Positions 45,329 to 53,226 of a stretch of 64,000 bases of DNA are shown here, piece by piece; positions within the stretch are counted from its first letter, which is position 1, and the number at the start of each line of letters is the position of its first letter. The position numbers and the translations under genes are program-made. Where the stretch lies: NCBI GenBank assembly GCA_037045185.1, contig JBAOHQ010000004.1:987932-1051931 (forward strand). The letters run 5' to 3'. This DNA comes from JAKOUY01 sp037045185 (GTDB lineage: Bacteria > Actinomycetota > Acidimicrobiia > Acidimicrobiales > Ilumatobacteraceae). The notes below the pieces were generated by a model. The model saw only the letters and a program-made list of their open reading frames with translations, made no database searches and was not told the origin of the DNA.

Positions 45329-46557
45329 GCGCTCATGGTGACGGTGCGCTGCTTGGTTTCGCCACCGCGGACGATGTCGACCACGTCGAAGACGCTCTCG
45401 TCCACGTCTCCGCCGGCGCCGAGGCGGATCGGTCCGTAGTCGATGTTGCGCCGCTGGTCGATGAGCTGCACACAGGTGGAGTAATCGGTGCAGACCGAGC
45501 CACCGGCGCTGGCGGACACGATGTTCGAGGCGATGTCAGCCGAACGTGTCGAGCCCGATTGGGCCGCCGCCAGGGCGATGAGGTTGACGCAGTCGAAGGC
45601 GTTCTCGGCGAAGACCCCGGACGCGGCGCCCTGCAGCGCCGCGACGAGCCGCTGGCCGAACACACCCGAGGCGGTGGCCCGCGGCGCCAGGGCGGTGATG
45701 GTGGTGGTGGTGAAGACCGAGGCGGGGAGGTCGGCGAGCGTGCGCCGGGCGGCGTCGTTGACCACGAAGGCGCCGCGGGTGGCGCCGTAGGACTTGGCGA
45801 TGGCTTGGGCCATCACCGCGGCGGTCCCGCCGTCGGCGATCAGCATGGTGACCGCCGGCTTGCGCTCGGCCAGCGTGGTGGCCGCGGCGCTGATCGAGTT
45901 GTCGTCGGGAAGGTAGGACACCCGGGTCACGGACAGGTTGGCGGCCCGGGCCGCGGCCTCGACCGCGTCGGCGAAGGGCCGCCCGTAGCCGTCGTCGAGG
46001 TTCACCAGCCCAGCCGTGGAGGCGCCGGTCAGGTTGACCTGCTGGGCGATCGCCTTGGCCTGGAGCGAGTCGGAGGCGACGGTGCGGAAGAACAGGCCGC
46101 GGTCGGGGTAGTCGTCCAGGGCCAGCGCGCTCGCCGTCGGCGAGCAGGTGGTGATCCCCATGTCGACCGGCACGCTCAACGTGGCCAGGGCGACGTTCGA
46201 CGACATTGGCCCGATGATCGCGTCGACGCGATTCTCGATCAGCTCGCGCAACGAGGCCGAGGTCACCAGGGCGTCGCCCTCGTTGCGCTCCAGCAGTTCC
46301 ACGTTCACGCCGGTGCTGCGGATGTCGGCGATGGCCAGGTCCACGCCGGCCTTGGTCGAGGCGGAGATGTCGGCGGTGGCGGTGCCGGTGGGGCGCAGCA
46401 GGCCGATGCGCAGCACGCCGTCGTCGGTCGGCGAGGTCACGGGCGCCAGCGTCGGGGCGCCGTGCACCGTGGGCGGGGAGGCGGCCGGGTCGTCGGAGCA
46501 GGCGGCGATCAGGGCGCCGAGCACCGCCAGTGCGGCGGCACGTCGGCGGGGAGACAC
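45325..46557 (-). CDS. Substrate-binding lipoprotein (branched-chain amino-acid/ligand type)
   Basis: 410 residues from GTG 46557. Signal and lipobox SPRRRAAALAVLGALIAAC (Cys20). Periplasmic-binding-protein fold (Peripla_BP_6): VLRIGLLRPTGTATADISAS, IIGPMSSNVALATLSVPVD, TASDSLQAKAIAQQVN-like segment, FAENAFDCVNLIALAAAQ and PIRLGAGGDVDESVFDVVDI. No permease or ATPase genes are adjacent, so it may act with an unlinked ABC transporter or as a sensor. Confidence 0.82.
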   Translation of the reverse strand: MSPRRRAAALAVLGALIAACSDDPAASPPTVHGAPTLAPVTSPTDDGVLRIGLLRPTGTATADISASTKAGVDLAIADIRSTGVNVELLERNEGDALVTSASLRELIENRVDAIIGPMSSNVALATLSVPVDMGITTCSPTASALALDDYPDRGLFFRTVASDSLQAKAIAQQVNLTGASTAGLVNLDDGYGRPFADAVEAAARAANLSVTRVSYLPDDNSISAAATTLAERKPAVTMLIADGGTAAVMAQAIAKSYGATRGAFVVNDAARRTLADLPASVFTTTTITALAPRATASGVFGQRLVAALQGAASGVFAENAFDCVNLIALAAAQSGSTRSADIASNIVSASAGGSVCTDYSTCVQLIDQRRNIDYGPIRLGAGGDVDESVFDVVDIVRGGETKQRTVTMSA

Positions 46558-46630
46558 GGCGTCATCGTACGGTGCCGCGGGCGGCGGTTCGGGTCTGCAA
46601 GGTCCCGATTGCTGCCGTAGGGTCGTGGCC

Positions 46631-47341
46631 GTGAGTTCCGACGCCGATGCCGTCCCGTCCGATTTCACCCGGGACCTGGTGCGCTGGAGCGAGACGCTGT
46701 CCGCCATTGCGCGCACGGGGCTGGGGTTCACCCAGAGCCTGTACGAAAAGGAGCGGTTCGAGGAGGTCCTCCACGTGGCGGCTGACATCAAGTCCGCTGC
46801 CGACGAGGTCCTCGAGGTCCGCCGTGAGCAGGACCATCTGATCCAGGAGTGGATGAGCAACATCGGTGAGGGCGTCCCCGGCTACGTCACCCCGAAGGTG
46901 GCCGTCGGCGCCATCGTCGGCAACGAGGCCGGGCAGATCCTGCTGGTGAAGCGGCCCGACAGCGGCATCTGGCTGTACCCGACCGGTTGGGCCGACGTCG
47001 GCTACTCGGCGGCCGAGGTGGCGGTGAAGGAGGTGGCCGAGGAGACGGGCATCCGCTGCCAGCCGAGGCAGCTGCTCGCCGTGCTCGACGGACAACGGCT
47101 CGGCTTCACCCGCTTCGCCATGTACATGTTGCTGTTCCACTGTGAGGCCCTCGGCGGCGAGCTGAACGGGCACCCGCTGGAGACCGCCGACGTCGGCTGG
47201 TTCCACCGGGATCAGTTGCCGCCGTTCACCGCGGGTGCGCAGTGGTGGGGCCCGCAGGCGTTCGCGGCGATCGACGGCGTGGAGTTGCGCACCTCGTTCG
47301 ACGCCCCGCGTGACGACGTGTGGCGCGGCCGCTCACACTGA
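46631..47341 (+). CDS. NUDIX hydrolase
   Basis: 236 residues from GTG 46631, with a TAGGGT box ~11 nt upstream. An N-terminal helical domain (DLVRWSETLSAIARTGLGFT) precedes the NUDIX domain. The box is GYSAAEVAVKEVAEETGI (usual R of REVxEE is Lys). It resembles the NUDIX/DUF4743-like proteins with an N-terminal hydrolase-associated domain. Substrate unknown, probably a nucleoside diphosphate derivative. Confidence 0.85.
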   Translation: MSSDADAVPSDFTRDLVRWSETLSAIARTGLGFTQSLYEKERFEEVLHVAADIKSAADEVLEVRREQDHLIQEWMSNIGEGVPGYVTPKVAVGAIVGNEAGQILLVKRPDSGIWLYPTGWADVGYSAAEVAVKEVAEETGIRCQPRQLLAVLDGQRLGFTRFAMYMLLFHCEALGGELNGHPLETADVGWFHRDQLPPFTAGAQWWGPQAFAAIDGVELRTSFDAPRDDVWRGRSH

Positions 47342-47360
47342 GGCCGGCGGCGGCCGGGGT

Positions 47361-48338
47361 TCAGCCGCCCTGCTCGCGCAGGAACTGCTCGACCTCGGCC
47401 ACGAGATCGTCGTTCACGGCGTCGACGGCCCGATCGGAACCGTCGCTGCGTGAGCCGCCGGCGCTGGCGTCGCCGGCACCGCCGAACTCGTCGTCGCCGT
47501 CGTCGTCGTCGACATCCAGGTCGTCGCTGTCGTCGAGATCGTCGTCGAGCGCTCCCTCGTCGTGCATGACCTCGAGCCGGTCGACGTAGGTGCGCAGATC
47601 GGGGTCCTCGTCCAGGAGGGCGTCCACCCGCTGCCCGTAGGCCTCGGCCTCGGCGATCAGCGCGGCGGTGGGCGGGGGGCTGCCCACCATCGCCGCGACG
47701 CGCTGCAGCAGCGCCATCGAGGCGGCGGGGGAGGGGATCTGCGCGGCGTACGCCGGGACCGCCGCCCACAGCGAGGCGCTGAGGATGTCGGCCGAGGCGC
47801 AGGCGTCGTGCAGCACACCGACGATGCCGGTGGGGCCCTCGTAGCGGCTGTGCTGCAGGTCGAAGCGGTTGACGACCTCGTCGTCGGACGCGGTGCCGAT
47901 CACCCGCACCGGCCGGCTGTGGGGCACGTCGGCCAGCAGGGCCCCGAGGGTGACCAGGAACGGGACCTCGAACCGCTCGGTGACGCTGAGCAGCTGCTCG
48001 CAGAACATCCGCCAGCGCAGCGCCGGCTCCGGACCGAGCACCAAGATCACGTCACCGCCCGGGGTCGACGCCGACCACAGCCCGACGGTGGGCCACACGA
48101 TCAGCCGGGTCCGCTCGGGCGTCAGGCGGACGTGCGGGCGGACGGTGGCGAAGTCGGTGAACTCCTCCGGGTCGATCTCGGCCAGCGGCTTGGCGTTCCA
48201 GGCCTCGATCATCTGGCGGACCCCGTTGGAGGCCGCGTCACCCGCGTCGTTCCAGCCGGTGAAGGCCGCGATCATCGTCGGCCGGCGCAGCACCGGGTTG
48301 TCGACCCAACGGACATGAGGCACCTCGGGGGCGGTCAT
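47361..48338 (-). CDS. PAC2-family (proteasome assembly chaperone-like) protein
   Basis: 325 residues. PAC2 features: PTMIAAFTGWNDAGDAASNG, LIVWPTVGLWSASTPGGDVI, LVTLGALLADVPHSRPV and GPTGIVGVLHDACASADI. A highly acidic, Asp-rich stretch (about 270-295) precedes a C-terminal helix (VAEVEQFLREQGG). Such proteins are widespread in actinobacteria, with roles in protein quality control suggested only by homology. Confidence 0.85.
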   Translation of the reverse strand: MTAPEVPHVRWVDNPVLRRPTMIAAFTGWNDAGDAASNGVRQMIEAWNAKPLAEIDPEEFTDFATVRPHVRLTPERTRLIVWPTVGLWSASTPGGDVILVLGPEPALRWRMFCEQLLSVTERFEVPFLVTLGALLADVPHSRPVRVIGTASDDEVVNRFDLQHSRYEGPTGIVGVLHDACASADILSASLWAAVPAYAAQIPSPAASMALLQRVAAMVGSPPPTAALIAEAEAYGQRVDALLDEDPDLRTYVDRLEVMHDEGALDDDLDDSDDLDVDDDDGDDEFGGAGDASAGGSRSDGSDRAVDAVNDDLVAEVEQFLREQGG

Positions 48339-48403
48339 TGCGCACGAGGCTACCCGTGCCCGGTCCGCTCAGGCTGGCGAGAATGCGGGAGTAGCGTGAC
48401 GGC

Positions 48404-48838
48404 GTGACCGCGACGATCGAACTGGCCAAGTCGGTGAACGATGACCTGTTCGCCGCTGTCCACCGGCTCCTGCCGCAGCTCTCGTCGGCAGCCCCGCCCT
48501 CGATCGAGGAGCTGCAGGCCATCGTCGACGACCCCGACACCGGACTGTTCGTCGCCAAGCTGGACGGCGTCGTCGTCGGCATGCTCACCCTGGTGCTGTT
48601 CCGCATCCCGACCGGGGTGAAGGCCTGGATCGAGGACGTCGTGGTCGACGGCGCGGCCCGCGGCCACGGCCTGGGCGACGCGCTGAACCGGGCAGCGCTG
48701 GCCCACGCCCGTGCCCACGGGGCCACGGCCGTCAGCCTGACCAGCCGCCCATCCCGCGAGGCCGCCAACCGCCTCTACCAGCGGATCGGCTTCACCGTGC
48801 GTGACACCAACGTCTACCGCTACTCCTTCGACACCTAA
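48404..48838 (+). CDS. GNAT-family acetyltransferase
   Basis: 144 residues from GTG 48404. Acetyl-CoA binding loop VDGAARGHGLGDALNRAALA (R/QxxGxG/A) after strand KAWIEDVVVD, and the C-terminal NRLYQRIGFTVRDTNVYRY. The acceptor substrate cannot be told. Divergent from the PAC2 gene. Confidence 0.88.
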   Translation: MTATIELAKSVNDDLFAAVHRLLPQLSSAAPPSIEELQAIVDDPDTGLFVAKLDGVVVGMLTLVLFRIPTGVKAWIEDVVVDGAARGHGLGDALNRAALAHARAHGATAVSLTSRPSREAANRLYQRIGFTVRDTNVYRYSFDT

Positions 48839-48896
48839 CCCACCGCGCCGCCCCGCCCCGCCCGCCTCGCCCCGCCCTGCCCGCCCGCGGGCCTGG

Positions 48897-48938
48897 TTGT
48901 TCACGTGATCCAGTCAGGCGGGATGGTGAGTGAACAAA
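48897..48938. repeat. Intergenic hairpin repeat, copy 2 (convergent gene ends)
   Basis: TTGTTCAC (48897-48904) and GTGAACAA (48930-48937) enclose a CCAGTC-containing loop. In reverse orientation it resembles 42960-43004 along most of its length. It also sits between convergent stop codons (GNAT and HEAT-repeat genes) behind a C/G-only tract. Confidence 0.65.
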
Positions 48939-48956
48939 TGGGGGGCGATGGGTGAG

Positions 48957-49562
48957 TCACGTGGAGGTGGGGTCGGCGCCCATCGCCCGGAGGACGTCCT
49001 CGGCCGCCTGGCGGACCTGCCAGTCGCGGTCGGTCAGGGCGGAGTGCAGGGCCGTGTCGGCCCGTTCGTCGTCAAAGGCCGCCAGGGCCAGTACCGCTCG
49101 CCGGCGTATTCCGGGCCTGTCGGTCGTCCCGTGCAGGACGGCATCCAAACCCCGCTGGTCCCCGATGGCGCCCAAGGCGGCGACAGCGGACTCGCGCACC
49201 AGTGGGTCGGGGGCGGTGAGGGCGAGGTCGATGAGGCGCGCCAACACGGCATCGGTGGCCTGCTCGTGTTCGCCGCACGCCCAGGCGGCCATCTCCACCA
49301 CGGTGGGGTCGGGGTCGTCGAGGCTGGCGAGGAGGTCGACGGCTCGAACCCCCGCCGCGAGCTGGGCGGCGCGCCGGCGGACCGACGCGTCCCGGTCGCC
49401 GAGCGCGGCGCGGACCTGCTCCGCCGTGAGCGCGCCGGCCCTGGCCAGTCCACCGAGGGCCAGGTGGCGGGCGGTGGGGTCAGAGTCGCCGAGCGCATCG
49501 ACGAGCAGCATGACGTCGCCGCCGTGACCGGCAGCGGCGATCGCCCGCCAGCGCTCGCTCAC
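48957..49562 (-). CDS. HEAT-repeat protein
   Basis: 201 residues from GTG 49562, overlapping the upstream gene's stop (GTGA). Tandem helical repeats of about 30 residues: DSDPTARHLALGGLARAG, DRDASVRRRAAQLAAG, DDPDPTVVEMAAWACG, APDPLVRESAVAALGAIG, DRPGIRRRAVLALAAF and DRDWQVRQAAEDVLRAMG. A PBS-lyase/HEAT scaffold, probably binding another protein. Function unknown. Confidence 0.85.
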   Translation of the reverse strand: MSERWRAIAAAGHGGDVMLLVDALGDSDPTARHLALGGLARAGALTAEQVRAALGDRDASVRRRAAQLAAGVRAVDLLASLDDPDPTVVEMAAWACGEHEQATDAVLARLIDLALTAPDPLVRESAVAALGAIGDQRGLDAVLHGTTDRPGIRRRAVLALAAFDDERADTALHSALTDRDWQVRQAAEDVLRAMGADPTST

Positions 49563-49903
49563 TGCTTCAGCAGATCGGTGAGCTTGATCACGAGGATCGC
49601 CGCGCCGTAGCCGCCGATGGTGGCCAGCACCGCACCCAGGGCGAGGGCCATGCCGGTGCTGCCGACGATCGCCCGCAGCCGGCGGAGGATGCTGGGCGGG
49701 CGGTAGCCCTCGGTGTCCACCTCGCGCACCGCCACGGCGGTGTCCGACGGCGGTTCGACGCTGGGGAAAGCCCGGGAGCGGAACGCGCCGCGGTGTGAAC
49801 CGGGCGTTGCTCTGGCAGGCTTGCGCCACCCTGCGGCGATCAGTACGAAGATCGCCAACCCGACCAGCAGGGCCGCATTGGTGGTGGCACTGTCGATGTT
49901 CAC
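49559..49903 (-). CDS. Small two-helix membrane protein
   Basis: 114 residues from GTG 49903. Membrane helices AALLVGLAIFVLIAAGW (about 9-26) and MALALGAVLATIGGYGAAIL (about 85-105) with a basic loop containing RPPSILRRLRAIVG. Its start region overlaps the divergent PDZ-Lon gene by 8 bp, and its stop is coupled to the HEAT-repeat gene. Family not recognised. Confidence 0.7.
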   Translation of the reverse strand: MNIDSATTNAALLVGLAIFVLIAAGWRKPARATPGSHRGAFRSRAFPSVEPPSDTAVAVREVDTEGYRPPSILRRLRAIVGSTGMALALGAVLATIGGYGAAILVIKLTDLLKQ

Positions 49904-51119
49904 GCAACCCGAGATCGTACCCGGCCCCCCGGCCGGCTTCCGGCCACGCGCCGTCGCCCCGCCCACGAACCGTCCGGCGGCGATCGTCTCGTTCCTGACC
50001 ATCGGCGTGCTGCTCGCCGGGTTGGCTGCGTTTCTGGTGCCCACCACGTCGGTGCTCTCCAAGCGGGACTGCGCGGCGCGTGATCAGGCCGGGGCGTGCA
50101 CCAAGGACGGTCCGGAGGAGCCCATCGAGCGCGGCATCGTGCCGGCTAACGCCGAGCCCGTGCAGCCGCGCCTGAAAATCACCGGCCTGCCCACCCCTGG
50201 TGGCACGGGCCAGGTCCTGTTCGTCACCATCCGCCAGCCGGAGCTGAACCTGCTCGACTGGCTGGCGGTTCGCCAGAACCCGGCGGCCGGCCTGTACAGC
50301 CACGAGGACCTCTTCGGTTCGGAGACCCCGACCCAGCAGCGTGACCGCAGCTTCCGCAGCATGCGCACGGCCAAGGATGTCGCCGAGTTCGTGGCGATGA
50401 CCTATGCCGGGTACAAGCCCCAGGTGATCGAGGGCGACGTCCTCGTGTCCCAGGTGGCGTGTGTGAAGGTCGAGGGCGACACGTGCGCGACGTTCGCCCC
50501 CGCCGACCAACTGCTGGATCCGGGCGACAAGATCGTCGAAGCCAACGGTGTGCCCATCAAGGTGCTCGACGACCTGCGCGGCGCGCTGCAGGGCGTGCAG
50601 CCGGGCGCCAAGGTGGCCATCAAGCTGGAGCGTGACGGCAAGCCGATCAGTGGGGAGATCACCACGGCCACGGCGCCCGACGATCCCACCCGCGCCATCA
50701 TCGGCTTCGCTCCCGTGGACACCAGCACCATCAAGCCGCCCGAGGGGGTGTCGGTGGACATCAGCACGCCCGACATCGGCGGCCCGTCGGCGGGCCTGGC
50801 CTTCACCCTGACCCTCATCGACCAGCTCACCGAGGGCAACCTGCTGGGCGGCAAGACCGTAGCGGTGACCGGGACGATGGGCATCGACGGCAAGGTGGGG
50901 GCGATCGGTGGGCTGTCCTCGAAGGCCTCGGCGGTCAGCCAGAACGGTGCCAACTACTTCCTGGTGCCGACGGCCCAGGGTGAAGCCGACATCGCCCGGG
51001 CGCAGCGGGCCGCCGGATCAGGGGTGCAGATCATCCCGGTGGACAGCATTGACGAGGCCGTTGCCGCGCTGGTCAAGCTGGGCGGCGACGAGCCGGTGAG
51101 GATTGCCAAGGCGAGCTGA
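49896..51119 (+). CDS. PDZ / Lon-type (S16) secreted serine protease
   Basis: 407 residues from ATG 49896, the only sensible start. One N-terminal helix (AAIVSFLTIGVLLAGLAAFL). A PDZ domain (about 190-275; LLDPGDKIVEANGVPIKVLD) is followed by a Lon-like protease domain with the Ser in DIGGPSAGLAFTL and the Lys in GIDGKVGAIGGLSSKA, the Ser-Lys dyad. Matches the YlbL/actinobacterial PDZ-S16 family, acting outside the membrane in envelope quality control. Confidence 0.9.
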   Translation: MFTQPEIVPGPPAGFRPRAVAPPTNRPAAIVSFLTIGVLLAGLAAFLVPTTSVLSKRDCAARDQAGACTKDGPEEPIERGIVPANAEPVQPRLKITGLPTPGGTGQVLFVTIRQPELNLLDWLAVRQNPAAGLYSHEDLFGSETPTQQRDRSFRSMRTAKDVAEFVAMTYAGYKPQVIEGDVLVSQVACVKVEGDTCATFAPADQLLDPGDKIVEANGVPIKVLDDLRGALQGVQPGAKVAIKLERDGKPISGEITTATAPDDPTRAIIGFAPVDTSTIKPPEGVSVDISTPDIGGPSAGLAFTLTLIDQLTEGNLLGGKTVAVTGTMGIDGKVGAIGGLSSKASAVSQNGANYFLVPTAQGEADIARAQRAAGSGVQIIPVDSIDEAVAALVKLGGDEPVRIAKAS

Positions 51120-51194
51120 AACCCATGATTTGCTTGGTTCGCGAGGGCTGATTGCCACCCTTTCGATGACCGGGTTGCGTAACGTGGACAGCCA

Positions 51195-53216
51195 ATGGCA
51201 CTCTCCTTTTCCCGTCCGGACCCCTCGTCGCCCAGCGCGGTAGCGGCGGCCACGTTCTCCACGGGGCGGCGCGGCTTCGACCAGACCGAGGTTCGTGACC
51301 TGCTGCGTATGGTGGCGGCAGAGCTCGGCCGGCTGCAGGAGCGTGAGCGCTTCCTCGAGCGTGAGCTGCGCGCCGCGCAGCACAGCACCACCTCGGCCAA
51401 CGTGGCGCTGGACGACGAAGTGGTCACCCGGATGCTGGGCGAGGAGGCGGCGCGCATCCTGCACACCGCTCGTGAGGGCGCCTCCCAGATCCGCATGCGC
51501 GCCGAGGAAGGTGCGGCCCGCGTGCTGCGCGAAGCCAGCGACGAGGCTCAGCGGATCCGCGAGGAGTTGGAGATCGACGTCGCCCGCCGCCGGGCCGACG
51601 CCAACGCCGATGCCGAGGCCGAGTTGCAGATGGCCAAGCAGCAGGGCCGGGAGATGGTGAACGAGGCCCGGGCTTACCGGGAGCGGGTGCTCGGTGAGCT
51701 GTCCCGTCGCCGGGAGCTGGCCCGCCAGCAGATCGAACAGCTGGTGCACGGCCGGGATCGGTTGTTGCAGGCGTTCGAGCGTGCTCGCCTGGCGGCAGTG
51801 GACGTGATGGCCGAACTCACCCCGCTCGGCGCGCCGGCCGAGTACGTCAACCTGTCGCCCACCACCGGGCCGGTCCCGGTGATGGTGCCCGCCGCCCGCC
51901 CGCCCCAGACCGTGGCCGAGATGCTGGCCGATCTGGAGGACGCCCTGCCCGACCCGCCGGAGGTCGACGGCAGTGACGTCGAGACCACCACCGATGCCGG
52001 GACTCAGACCGAGTCCGTGACCGACGATGACGAGGGTGTCGCCGAGGATGTCGATGTCGAACCCGCCGACATCGACGCGACCGAGTCGGTGGTCGTCGCC
52101 ATGCCCGACAGCGGCGAGGATGCCGCCGGTCCCGCGGCGGATGACCCGGACCGTGAGCCTGCCCCGGTGGTGGCGTTGTTCGCCGGTGAGCTCGATGCTC
52201 CCACCTCGCTGACGGCGCCGCCGTCGGAACGCTCCGCCGGGGCGCTGTTCGCCCGGCTGCGCGCCGCCCGCCTCGACGACGTGGCCAAGCGGGCCACGGA
52301 GGCGGGAGACACGGTGGCCACCGGCCACGGCGTCACGGTGGCCACCGGCCACGACGACACCGCGGCCAGCGGCCACGACGACACGATGGCCGAGCAGGTC
52401 ACCGATGGCACGGTGACCAGCGGCCACGACCTCCCGGCGGCGACCGCCAGTGATGCAACGGTGGCGTTGAACCGCGAGGACCTGCTGCCCAAGGCGTTCG
52501 ACCGCTCGCCCGAGGCCCCACCGGCAGGTGAGGCGTTCGAGGACACCCCGTTCGGCCGGCGTGACGCCGAGCTGACCCCGATCATCGTCGCCATCGGCCG
52601 CAAGGTGAAGCGCGTCCTGGCCGACGAGCAGAACGAGGTGCTCCACACGCTGCGCCGCTCGAAGTCGGCGGTCACCTTCGCCGAGCTCCTTCCCGCCGAG
52701 GCCGAGCACATCGGTCGCTACGCCACGGCGATGAACCCCGAGCTGGAGAAGGCCGCGGTGGCCGGGGCGGTGTCGGTGGACCCGGACGGCTCGGCCAAGG
52801 CGCACAAGGCCGCGGTGCAGTCCGGGGCGGCGGTGGCGCCTGCCGTGGACTGGTTCGACCAGTGGCTGATCGCCCCGTTGCGTGAGCGCATCGAGCGGGC
52901 GGTCATCACCGCTGACGGTGACAACGAGGATCTCTCCGCCCACATCCGTGGGATCTACCGAGAGTGGAAGACGCAGCGCATCGACGAGTACCTCGACGAC
53001 GTGGCCCGGATGGCCTATGGCCGCGGGCAGCTCACGGTGCTGGCCCCGGGGACCCCGGTGTGCTGGGCCGTGGACCCGAACGGGCCGGAGTGCGCCGATG
53101 CCGAGGACAACTCGCTGGCCGGCGCCGTGCCGGCGGGGGCGCCGTTCCCCACCAACCACCTGTGCGCCCCGGCCCATGAGGGCTGCCGCTGCCTGCTGGT
53201 CGCCCCGCCCCGCTAG
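51195..53216 (+). CDS. DivIVA-domain coiled-coil protein with MuF-like Cys-rich C-terminus
   Basis: 673 residues. The N-terminus (about 15-60) is DivIVA-like: STGRRGFDQTEVRDLLRMVA. A long coiled coil follows (about 50-200), then an acidic linker with repeated ATGHD/SGHDD units (about 375-415). The C-terminal ~190 residues are folded and end CWAVDPNGPECADAEDN ... AGAPFPTNHLCAPAHEGCRC, which resembles the zinc-binding end of phage MuF/minor head proteins. DivIVA proteins mark curved membrane and poles in wall growth, fitting the neighbouring envelope genes. The C-terminal likeness is inference. Confidence 0.75.
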   Translation: MALSFSRPDPSSPSAVAAATFSTGRRGFDQTEVRDLLRMVAAELGRLQERERFLERELRAAQHSTTSANVALDDEVVTRMLGEEAARILHTAREGASQIRMRAEEGAARVLREASDEAQRIREELEIDVARRRADANADAEAELQMAKQQGREMVNEARAYRERVLGELSRRRELARQQIEQLVHGRDRLLQAFERARLAAVDVMAELTPLGAPAEYVNLSPTTGPVPVMVPAARPPQTVAEMLADLEDALPDPPEVDGSDVETTTDAGTQTESVTDDDEGVAEDVDVEPADIDATESVVVAMPDSGEDAAGPAADDPDREPAPVVALFAGELDAPTSLTAPPSERSAGALFARLRAARLDDVAKRATEAGDTVATGHGVTVATGHDDTAASGHDDTMAEQVTDGTVTSGHDLPAATASDATVALNREDLLPKAFDRSPEAPPAGEAFEDTPFGRRDAELTPIIVAIGRKVKRVLADEQNEVLHTLRRSKSAVTFAELLPAEAEHIGRYATAMNPELEKAAVAGAVSVDPDGSAKAHKAAVQSGAAVAPAVDWFDQWLIAPLRERIERAVITADGDNEDLSAHIRGIYREWKTQRIDEYLDDVARMAYGRGQLTVLAPGTPVCWAVDPNGPECADAEDNSLAGAVPAGAPFPTNHLCAPAHEGCRCLLVAPPR

Positions 53217-53226
53217 CCTCCCCCGC

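Noticed and set aside
49896..49903. Divergent overlap of the starts of the PDZ-Lon and two-helix genes as an annotation error
   Set aside because: Neither gene has another sensible start codon and both products keep their first membrane helix only with these starts, so the 8-bp overlap was kept.
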